This document shows positions 56,808-64,000 of a stretch of 64,000 bases of DNA, one piece after another. The notes beneath the pieces were generated by a model. The model ran no database searches. It was given only the letters and a program-made list of their open reading frames with translations, and was not told the origin of the DNA. Numbering within the stretch: the stretch's first letter is position 1; each line of letters begins with the position of its first letter. Origin of the DNA: an uncultured Aquimarina sp. (GTDB taxonomy: Bacteria; Bacteroidota; Bacteroidia; Flavobacteriales; Flavobacteriaceae); NCBI RefSeq assembly GCF_947496855.1, contig NZ_CANMED010000007.1, positions 248,001 to 312,000 on the forward strand, written 5' to 3'. The position numbers and the translations under genes were made by a program.

Positions 56808-57542
56808 TTAAGAATATATCTTTATAAACATCCATATCGCCATTACCAACATGATGGTATTCTCTATAAAAGTAGCTTTAGTCATCGGTAATTTTAAGGC
56901 TGTTCCTAAACATGCACATTGAATACTTTTTTTATCAATCAAAGCTTTGGTAACACCTATGGTTGTTACCCCTAAAACCAGGATAGTTACACCTAAGGCT
57001 ATATTAATTTTAAAACGCATTAAAAACATAAGCCCTAATCCTACTTCGATAAAAGGATACACCAAACCATATGTTGGTAATACTTTTGCTACAGGGTCAT
57101 ACATTCTGAAGGATTCGGGAAAGCCTTTTAAGTCAAGAAGTTTAAAAAAACTAAACACCACATAAAATAATCCCATAAAATCTAACATAAAGTCATCAGT
57201 CCGCCAGGGGTTATAATTAAGCAAAACCGAAGCAATAGTTATATACCCAAAAATCAAGAAAAGTGGATATAATTGCTGTAATTCACTTTTATCTTTAGTT
57301 AAGTGATCACTAATTACAGATAGATTGTTGTTATCAAATTCCTTTTCCGTAATTGTATATTTATCGGGCACTGCTTTTTTAAAAACCTCAATATTCAACT
57401 GTTTTTTAAATGCAATAACAGCTTCGTTGTTTTCAAGATTTACTTTAGCGCTTGTAACATCAGGAATTGCGTTAAGTATATTTTCTACTCCAGATCTACA
57501 TCCTTCGCAGGTCATTCCCTTTATTTGATATTTTTTTTTCAT
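56808..57542 (-). CDS. HMA domain fused to MauE/DoxX-type membrane protein
   Basis: The first 65 residues form a heavy-metal-associated domain with the GMTCEGC metal site. Four hydrophobic segments follow from about residue 95 (for example LYPLFLIFGYITIASVLL and IALGVTILVLGVTTIGV), with the MauE-like CACLG sequence near residue 210. A cytosolic metal-binding head on a small redox-type membrane protein is consistent with moving copper ions. The start overlaps the stop of the upstream DUF3347 gene (ATGA). Confidence 0.85.
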   Translation of the reverse strand: MKKKYQIKGMTCEGCRSGVENILNAIPDVTSAKVNLENNEAVIAFKKQLNIEVFKKAVPDKYTITEKEFDNNNLSVISDHLTKDKSELQQLYPLFLIFGYITIASVLLNYNPWRTDDFMLDFMGLFYVVFSFFKLLDLKGFPESFRMYDPVAKVLPTYGLVYPFIEVGLGLMFLMRFKINIALGVTILVLGVTTIGVTKALIDKKSIQCACLGTALKLPMTKATFIENTIMLVMAIWMFIKIYS

Positions 57543-58102
57543 TTTATCGTTTGATTCACACTACCACATTCTAACATTTTATCTCCATAATAAGGATTAC
57601 GAACTTCTTTAGAGTCAGACAACCAATATCCTCCATTACCTTCAAAAGCCATCGGACAGAACTGCTTATACACTTCTCCAGAAGTAATATCCGCAGTACT
57701 AATCAGTTTTTCGGTTTCTACAGTAAGAGTCACGAAAAAATCTCTTTGTTTTTTAACCTCTTTAGTAAGTGAAATTAACTTTGCAGTAGCCTTTAATTGT
57801 TTAGTTCCTTCGGCATCTTTAAGAAATTCATCCAGTTTTTTTGATTCCTGACGCACTACCTCATCATTAGAATTTACCAGTCCTCTTTTTATCATTAAAT
57901 ATTGATTATATATTTTATCAATGTTTTCATCCGTAAAAACCACTTCGCTTTTAGAATCTGTGATATTGAGATCTATCTCACTTTTACTGACAATTTTTTC
58001 TTTTACTGAAACCGGTTTTACTGGCTCCTTTTTATCTTTCCCACAAGATAATATTGATAGTGTTATGACAACGACTGTAATTTTTAAAACTATTCTATTC
58101 AT
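57539..58102 (-). CDS. DUF3347 lipoprotein
   Basis: A 187-residue lipoprotein (lipobox LSC, around Cys20). The body is a helical DUF3347 domain ending with CPMAFEGNGGYWLSDSKEV and NPYYGDKMLECGS, closely resembling the C-terminal domain of the adaptor encoded downstream. The Cys and Met residues in these motifs could bind copper or silver in the periplasm. It lies 39 bases after the outer membrane channel gene. Confidence 0.85.
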   Translation of the reverse strand: MNRIVLKITVVVITLSILSCGKDKKEPVKPVSVKEKIVSKSEIDLNITDSKSEVVFTDENIDKIYNQYLMIKRGLVNSNDEVVRQESKKLDEFLKDAEGTKQLKATAKLISLTKEVKKQRDFFVTLTVETEKLISTADITSGEVYKQFCPMAFEGNGGYWLSDSKEVRNPYYGDKMLECGSVNQTIK

Positions 58103-58141
58103 TTTTTTAATTTTTGTAGGGTTATACTTTTTTAAAACTTG

Positions 58142-59473
58142 TCAACGCAGGTAATTAAGAACAGTAGTTTGCAAAAAATAATTTGCTATAGCTTGGATTT
58201 TTTTATTTTCAAAAGCTAATAACATTTGCTGAATATCCAATATCTCTTCAAAATCTAATAGGCCTGTTTGATACTCAGATAACAGTATCTTCTCTGCTTG
58301 CTTTGCTTGTTCTATATTTTTTTGTTGTGTATTATAATTAATCCGAGCGGTAATCCTATTATTTATGGCTTCCTCCATCAGGTTTTCTAGATTGTTTTGA
58401 GAAGCTTCTCTTTTCTGATACATCTCTTCTTTCTGAAGTTCATATTGTTTAGAGCGAGATTTATATTTTTTAGAAAAAAGTGGCACCGAAAAGGAAACCA
58501 TAGGCATAATGATATCTTTACCATTATCAGAAAAACTTACATCAGGACGTTCCTGAACAATTACATAATCTAATCCTAAACCTATAGATGGCAGCGATTC
58601 TTTGGCGTTTACATTCGCTTTTTTTTCCAGTAGGTCATTTAGATAGTCATACGTTATTAATTCTGGATGATAGGTGATATCATCTAACATCATGGTTGGC
58701 TCTTCTTCGGGAATAAATAAATTATCAGGTATAATTAAAGGATCAAAACCATCTCTATGTAATAATTGATTCAAAGCTGTTTCTGTAGTAAGAACTTCTC
58801 CTTTTAGAATTTCCTTTTGATTTTCAAGATTATTTTTTGCGATATTCAATTTTAAAACATCTACGGTAGAAGCTCTATTATTTTCTACTTCTTTAAGTGC
58901 AATCTCAATATACGTATCTAATAATTTATCCTGTTCATCCAATACATTCTGACTGGCTTTAAGCTCGTATAGTTTGTAATAAGTTTGCTCCACTTGTAGC
59001 GTGATCTTTCTTTTTGCAATTTCTAATTTATTTTTATGCACATCACTTTCTTTAGAGGCGGTTTCTTTTCTTGCTTTTATGGTACCAAACCATGGGATAC
59101 GCTGTTGGGCAGTAAATTTAGCTTTTTGTGCTCCAGTTCGAGTTTCTGGTTCACTGACAAAATATCCAGTTCCAATGGTAGTATTGGGTAAGCTTCTTGC
59201 TTCATTTACTTTTTCGATACTAGCATCTAATCTATTCTGAAAAGCTTTGAGTTCTGGATTATTTTCTTTTGCCTCTTTAATATATTCTTGTAACGTTTGT
59301 CCGTTTGAAAAAAGAAAAGAGAGTAGAAAAAAGAAAAGCAAAGACTCCTTCTTTCTTATTCTAAGATCTAGATTTATAAAACTGCTAAACCAAACCATTA
59401 TTATTTTCATATTACTGCACATTTTGTCAATCCTCCTTATTCTTTGTTCTTTTATCTTTACTCTTGTATTCAT
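58142..59473 (-). CDS. TolC-family outer membrane channel of the metal pump
   Basis: A 443-residue TolC-like protein. The export signal is the hydrophobic stretch LLFFFLLSFLFSNGQ at about residues 44 to 58, so the true start may be one of the internal ATGs (for example MVWFSS or MKIIMVW). The two helical repeats are visible (EYIKEAKENNPELKAFQNRLDA; LQKEEMYQKREASQNNLENLM). Its annotated start overlaps the stop of the cusA-like gene by four bases (ATGA), favouring the long frame as a translation start. Confidence 0.85.
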   Translation of the reverse strand: MNTRVKIKEQRIRRIDKMCSNMKIIMVWFSSFINLDLRIRKKESLLFFFLLSFLFSNGQTLQEYIKEAKENNPELKAFQNRLDASIEKVNEARSLPNTTIGTGYFVSEPETRTGAQKAKFTAQQRIPWFGTIKARKETASKESDVHKNKLEIAKRKITLQVEQTYYKLYELKASQNVLDEQDKLLDTYIEIALKEVENNRASTVDVLKLNIAKNNLENQKEILKGEVLTTETALNQLLHRDGFDPLIIPDNLFIPEEEPTMMLDDITYHPELITYDYLNDLLEKKANVNAKESLPSIGLGLDYVIVQERPDVSFSDNGKDIIMPMVSFSVPLFSKKYKSRSKQYELQKEEMYQKREASQNNLENLMEEAINNRITARINYNTQQKNIEQAKQAEKILLSEYQTGLLDFEEILDIQQMLLAFENKKIQAIANYFLQTTVLNYLR

Positions 59474-62400
59474 TTATAACTTTTCACTTTTCTAAATAAA
59501 ATCTCTTCTCTCCAACTAAATAATACAGGCACAACAAACAAGGTAATCAATGCTATTAGCATTCCTCCAAAACTAGGTATTGCCATTGGTATCATAATAT
59601 CACTTCCTCTTCCTGTTGATGTTAATACAGGTAATAATGCCAGAATCGTAGTAGCAGTAGTCATTAGACAAGGACGTATTCTTTTTACACCTGCTTCTAC
59701 TACAGAGGCTCTGATTCCATTTAATGTTTTTGGTTTATTGCTTTTAAAAGTTTGCGTCAAATAGGTTGCCATGACGACTCCATCATCTGTGGCAATACCA
59801 AATAAAGCTATGAATCCCACCCAAACTGCTACACTTAAGTTAATGGTATGTATTTGGAATAAATCTCTCAAATTCTCTCCAAAAAAATTAATATTCAAAA
59901 ACCAATTTTGTCCGTACAACCAAATCATCAAAAATCCTCCAGCAAAAGCTACTGCAATTCCTGTAAAAACCATAAGAGATGTTGTCACTGATTTAAACTG
60001 AAAATACAATATCATAAAAATAATAAGTAACGCCAAAGGAACCACAAATGAAAGTGTTTTCTCGGCTCGCATTTGATTCTCGTAGGAGCCAGTAAATTGA
60101 TAACTAATTCCTTTTGGAACTCTTATTTCTCCAGCATCTATTTTCTCTTTGATCAATTTCCGGGCATTTTCTACTACATTAACTTCTGCATAGCTATCTA
60201 ATTTATCAAACAATACATACCCTACAAGAAATGTATCTTCACTTTTTATTACTTGTGGCCCTTGTTCGTATCTAATTGTTACCAATTCACTTAGAGGAAT
60301 TGGATTTCCTTGTGCTACAGGAATATAAATATTCTTAATATCTTCTGGGTTAGAACGCAGTTCTCGAGGGTATCGTACCCTTATTCCGTAACGCTCTCTT
60401 CCTTCAACAGTTTCTGTCAGTGTCATTCCTCCTAGAGCTACTTCTAATGTCTGTTGAACTTTTTCTATAGAAACTCCATAACGTGCAATACGATCACGAT
60501 TTATATCAATCAACAAATAAGGTTTCCCTACAATTCTATCGGCAAAAACAGCTTCAGATTTAACCCCTTCTACTTGCTTTAAAATAGCTTCTAATTGTAT
60601 ACCAAAAGTTTCAATAGAGGTTAAATCTTGCCCTTTTACTTTGATCCCCATTGGTGCTCTCATTCCAGTTTGAAGCATAATCAACCTCGTTTCTATAGGC
60701 TGTAATTTTGGAGCAGAGGTTACTCCTGGAAGCTTGGTTACTCTTACTATTTCTTTCCAGATATCATCGGGAGATTTGATATGTTGCCGCCAACTTCTAT
60801 AGTATTCTCCATCTTCGTCAGGAATTAATTGATTCTTCCTAGCTTTTGCATTAGAAACAAAACGTCCATCCTTCAACTCGAATAATCCATTATCGTTCGT
60901 TTTAAAACGTTGACGTTCGCCTTCTTCATTTAAAATATATTCGGGTTTATAAAGAATGATGTTTTCATACATGGATAATGGAGCAGGATCCAGCGCGGAT
61001 TCTGTTCTTCCTGCTTTACCAACAACAGTTTCTACTTCTGGAATTGTAGCAACAGCCATGTCTAATTGCTGCAATACTCTTTTATTTTCCTCTACTCCAG
61101 CATGCGGAAGTGAAGTGGGCATCAATAGAAAAGAGCCTTCATTAAGTGACGGCATAAATTCCTTTCCTGTATTTTGGAGAATAAACACCCCACAAATTAC
61201 TATTCCTGTAGGTAATGACATAAACAATAATTTATGATCAAGTGCCCATTTTAGAATGACAACATAATATCTTCGGAATAAAGAAAATACACCTAATAAT
61301 CCAAAACATATACATCCTACAAAGATCAGGTTCCAGAAAATACTTTTATCAACTCCCAAAGGTCTCCAATACTCTGCCAGTAGAAAAACAATAGTTATCG
61401 CAGAAATTATAATATGAATTAAATTTACTTTCTTTAAAGAGAGTTTTTCAGTGAGCTGTAAAATTCTAGTAATGCCAAATGCGATAAGAATAAGACCTAA
61501 TAAAACACCAAAAGAAACCACTATAACTCCAGCTACAATCAACGCGATATTGATTGAATAACTTATGGCTTTTTTAATAGATCGTTTTCTAAATAAATAT
61601 GCAGCAAAAGGAGGTATCAAAAACAAAGCTATGATTATAGATGCTGTAAGTGCCATGGTTTTTGTAAATGCCAATGGTCGAAAAAGCTTTCCTTCTGCTC
61701 CTATCATCGTGAAAACCGGAATAAAACTTATGATCGTCGTTAAAACAGCTGTTAGAATAGCTCCAGAAACCTCTATTGTAGCATTATAAACTACCGTATT
61801 AACAGGCAACTCTTCCTCATTTTCATCAATATGTCGTATGATATTTTCTGAAAGTATAACACCTACGTCTACCATAGTACCAATAGCAATCGCGATTCCT
61901 GATAGTGCTACTATATTGGCATCTACTCCAAACATTCTCATGGCTATAAAAACCATCAAAACTGCTACTGGCAATAGTCCTGAAATTAAAATAGAAGCTC
62001 GAAGATTAAAAACCATAATAACAATCACCAAAATAGTAATCAATATCTCTAGAGTTAATGCTTCTTTTAATGTCCCTAAGGTTTCTTGAATCAATTCAGT
62101 TCTATCGTAGAAAGGAACTATTGTTAACTGAGAAGTACGACCATCTTTAAGAATTTTGGTAGGCAATCCTGAACTTAGTTCATTGATTTTATCCTTTACA
62201 TTGGTGATTACTTCCATAGGGTTTGCTCCATATCGAGCTACTACTACTCCCCCTACAACCTCCGCTCCTTCTTTATCTAGAATACCACGTCTAGCGGCTG
62301 GTCCAAGAGAGACTTTTGCAATATCTTTTATTCTAATTGGTGTATACTCTTCAACACCCACAGTAGCATTTTCTATATCAGCAATAGATGTAACATATCC

Positions 62401-63156
62401 TAAACCACGAACCAGATATTCTGCCTGATTAACCTCAAGAGTTTGAGCTCCGATATCACGATTACTTTCTTTTACTGCTTTTACAACATGATGTAATCCA
62501 ATATTATATTGCTTCATTAATTCTGGATTTACATCTACCTGGTATTCCTTTACGTATCCTCCAATCGAGGCTACTTCAGAAACTCCATTAGCTGAGGATA
62601 AAGCATATTTAACATAATAATCCTGAATACTTCTCAACTCATGCAGGTCCCAACCACCAGTTACCTTTCCTTGATCATCTCGCCCTTCTAACGTATACCA
62701 GAATATTTGACCTAAGCCGGTTGCATCAGGGCCTAAAGATGGAGTTACCCCATTAGGTAGTAATCCGTTGGGTAATGAATTTAGTTTCTCTAAAATACGG
62801 CTGCGACTCCAATAGAACTCTACATCTTCTTCAAAAATGATATAAATACTAGAAAACCCAAACATAGAAGAACTACGAATGGTTTTTACTCCAGGAACTC
62901 CTAATAAGGAGGTAGTAAGTGGATATGTAATTTGATCTTCAATATCTTGTGGAGATCTTCCAGACCATTTCGTAAAGACTATCTGTTGATTTTCTCCAAT
63001 ATCAGGAATTGCATCAACTGCTACCGGATCATTAGGCAAAAAAAACAGATCTGATTGAAAAGGCGAATGGATGAGTCCCCAACCTATTAAAATCAGCAGC
63101 AATAAAACTGCTATGAACTTGTTTTCGATTAAAAATTTAATGCTTTTATTGAGCAT
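59470..63156 (-). CDS. cusA: CusA/CzcA-type heavy-metal RND transporter
   Basis: The 1228-residue pump belongs to the HME branch of RND proteins: GTMVDVGVILSEN in TM4 (single Asp) and GIATDDGVVMATY in the second half, and LNEGSFLLMPTSLPHAGVEEN after TM7. Two insertions make it about 180 residues longer than E. coli CusA: a hydrophobic block of about 110 residues with extra helices between TM6 and TM7, and a hydrophilic loop of about 80 residues (KPEYILNEEGERQRF onward). It should export Cu(I)/Ag(I) or a divalent metal; copper is favoured by the HMA, DUF3347 and metal-binding neighbours. Confidence 0.92.
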   Translation of the reverse strand: MLNKSIKFLIENKFIAVLLLLILIGWGLIHSPFQSDLFFLPNDPVAVDAIPDIGENQQIVFTKWSGRSPQDIEDQITYPLTTSLLGVPGVKTIRSSSMFGFSSIYIIFEEDVEFYWSRSRILEKLNSLPNGLLPNGVTPSLGPDATGLGQIFWYTLEGRDDQGKVTGGWDLHELRSIQDYYVKYALSSANGVSEVASIGGYVKEYQVDVNPELMKQYNIGLHHVVKAVKESNRDIGAQTLEVNQAEYLVRGLGYVTSIADIENATVGVEEYTPIRIKDIAKVSLGPAARRGILDKEGAEVVGGVVVARYGANPMEVITNVKDKINELSSGLPTKILKDGRTSQLTIVPFYDRTELIQETLGTLKEALTLEILITILVIVIMVFNLRASILISGLLPVAVLMVFIAMRMFGVDANIVALSGIAIAIGTMVDVGVILSENIIRHIDENEEELPVNTVVYNATIEVSGAILTAVLTTIISFIPVFTMIGAEGKLFRPLAFTKTMALTASIIIALFLIPPFAAYLFRKRSIKKAISYSINIALIVAGVIVVSFGVLLGLILIAFGITRILQLTEKLSLKKVNLIHIIISAITIVFLLAEYWRPLGVDKSIFWNLIFVGCICFGLLGVFSLFRRYYVVILKWALDHKLLFMSLPTGIVICGVFILQNTGKEFMPSLNEGSFLLMPTSLPHAGVEENKRVLQQLDMAVATIPEVETVVGKAGRTESALDPAPLSMYENIILYKPEYILNEEGERQRFKTNDNGLFELKDGRFVSNAKARKNQLIPDEDGEYYRSWRQHIKSPDDIWKEIVRVTKLPGVTSAPKLQPIETRLIMLQTGMRAPMGIKVKGQDLTSIETFGIQLEAILKQVEGVKSEAVFADRIVGKPYLLIDINRDRIARYGVSIEKVQQTLEVALGGMTLTETVEGRERYGIRVRYPRELRSNPEDIKNIYIPVAQGNPIPLSELVTIRYEQGPQVIKSEDTFLVGYVLFDKLDSYAEVNVVENARKLIKEKIDAGEIRVPKGISYQFTGSYENQMRAEKTLSFVVPLALLIIFMILYFQFKSVTTSLMVFTGIAVAFAGGFLMIWLYGQNWFLNINFFGENLRDLFQIHTINLSVAVWVGFIALFGIATDDGVVMATYLTQTFKSNKPKTLNGIRASVVEAGVKRIRPCLMTTATTILALLPVLTSTGRGSDIMIPMAIPSFGGMLIALITLFVVPVLFSWREEILFRKVKSYK

Positions 63157-63278
63157 ATATAATAAGATTTAGTCAACTATTAATTGAAATCAGTTGTATT
63201 CTTTATGTTAGAAACAACATCTCTTTAACACAAATAACCGTATAAATTACTTTTGTTAATCAATAATAATAAACTAAA

Positions 63279-63695
63279 TCAAATCAAGAAAGTCTCGTGT
63301 AGAATGAGAATATCTGTAACCCGTTCGGGTGGAGAATATTCTTTAGAAATCAAGTGCTTTTCTTCTGGCAGAGAAAAGAGATTTACATAAGAATGTATAT
63401 ATGATATAATGAACCCTTGTTGAGAAAAATCTATTTGATCAAAAGAAACTTTAAGTTCATCCTGTCCTTCCAGAACAATAATCTCATCTTTACAACAAGA
63501 TTTTTTCTGCATTCGTACGCTTTGATCATCAGAATGACTCATCATGTTCATTCCACAATCTTTGGCTTTAGAAAACACAGCAACATCAACCAAAAAACGC
63601 CCACAGTAATGTTTTTCCACAGTAAACGAAAACGTAGAAAGTAATACTAAGCAAGCTAATAATATTGACGTTATTTTCTGAAAAACTTTTTTCAT
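63279..63695 (-). CDS. HYC_CC_PP family exported protein
   Basis: A 138-residue protein with a signal peptide (ILLACLVLLSTFSFTV) and the three marks of the family: HYCG near residue 29, KSCCKD near residue 65 and the SPPERV near residue 125. Such small proteins are found before metal efflux genes in Bacteroidota and may bind metal through the His and Cys residues. It precedes the cusA-like gene by 122 bases on the same strand. Confidence 0.85.
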   Translation of the reverse strand: MKKVFQKITSILLACLVLLSTFSFTVEKHYCGRFLVDVAVFSKAKDCGMNMMSHSDDQSVRMQKKSCCKDEIIVLEGQDELKVSFDQIDFSQQGFIISYIHSYVNLFSLPEEKHLISKEYSPPERVTDILILHETFLI

Positions 63696-63702
63696 TTACA
63701 AA

Positions 63703-63710
63703 CAAAAATA
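63703..63710 (-). promoter_or_regulatory. -7 box of the HYC_CC_PP gene promoter
   Basis: TATTTTTG on the minus strand matches TAnnTTTG a few bases before the gene start. I see no good TTG at -33, so an activator may be needed. Confidence 0.35.
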
Positions 63711-63808
63711 CGTAATATTTATAGAATCGTGATTTTTTTGCGTTTTCCTTAGAAATTTTTAACAAAACAATACCATTCTAAAAAACCCTCATTTTTAAAT
63801 ATTTTAAA

Positions 63809-63816
63809 TACTTTTG
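63809..63816 (+). promoter_or_regulatory. -7 box of the GAF gene promoter
   Basis: TACTTTTG matches TAnnTTTG 18 bases before the GAF gene start; no clear -33 TTG is visible. Confidence 0.35.
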
Positions 63817-63833
63817 CCGAAAAATTGTAAGGA

Positions 63834-64000
63834 ATGCTATTTGAAAATTTAAAACCTAAGGTTGTTAACATCCTTAAAAATGAAGACAACCCTGTCACTG
63901 ATAGATTACATCAAGTTTGTCAATTGCTGAATGATACGATTGAATACTATGATTGGGTTGGTTTTTATTTCAAAAATGGTGATAAAGAAGAGCTAAAATT
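63834..64000 (+). CDS. GAF-domain protein, 3' end outside window
   Basis: ATG at 63834 opens a frame that is still open at the window edge (55 codons). The sequence MLFENLKPKVVNILKNED, then HQVCQLLNDTIEYYDWVGFY, matches the N terminus of small GAF-domain proteins of the free methionine-R-sulfoxide reductase type. The catalytic cysteines, if present, lie beyond the window. Confidence 0.75.
   Translation, partial: MLFENLKPKVVNILKNEDNPVTDRLHQVCQLLNDTIEYYDWVGFYFKNGDKEELK

Overview
The window is AT-rich and comes from a Bacteroidota chromosome, almost certainly a member of the Flavobacteriaceae. The evidence is the gldKLMN gliding/type IX secretion block, promoters of the form TTG-N17-21-TAnnTTTG, many SPII lipoproteins, the lack of Shine-Dalgarno sites, and DUF3347, HYC_CC_PP and CPXCG proteins. 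A marine genus such as Aquimarina would fit, but the genus is a guess.

Layout. 1-6.3 kb: a glycan-related locus (GH5-like glycosidase, Ig-like exported protein, large multi-pass membrane protein) next to a decayed family 2 glycosyltransferase. 6.4-7.0 kb: initiator tRNA with degenerate tRNA pieces on both sides. 7.0-12.0 kb: leuCDAB, with palindromic repeats in the spacers. 12.0-18.6 kb: a CPXCG mini-protein, then a tripartite RND pump headed by a marR gene whose promoter lies in an inverted repeat. 18.8-22.2 kb: ABC-F ATPase, DUF983 protein, FAD oxidoreductase. 22.3-26.9 kb: gldN, gldM, gldL, gldK (minus strand). 27.0-31.7 kb: arginase-fold protein lacking its metal ligands, topA, membrane protein. 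31.8-36.4 kb: miaB, sigma-54-type activator, lptE, TPR protein, secG. 36.6-38.5 kb: groES-groEL.

38.7-47.6 kb is the accessory part and the most interesting. Three lipoprotein genes (one carrying a beta-gamma-crystallin domain) are followed by an ECF sigma factor with a membrane-spanning TPR anti-sigma-like partner. Divergent from these are a subtilisin-family lipoprotein and a large exported TPR-CHAT protease. I read the last four as one envelope-facing sigma/protease system. 47.9-54.1 kb: an orphan acidic protein, an XRE/ImmA regulator divergent from malate synthase with a palindromic operator between them, a DoxX-like protein and a VanX-like dipeptidase. 54.4-63.7 kb: a heavy-metal (copper/silver type) CusCBA-like efflux operon with HMA-MauE, PepSY, DUF3347 and HYC_CC_PP accessories. 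The window ends inside a GAF-domain gene.

Functionally the window mixes housekeeping genes (leucine synthesis, topoisomerase, chaperonin, tRNA modification, LPS transport, protein export) with envelope functions (T9SS, two RND pumps) and one signalling/protease island.
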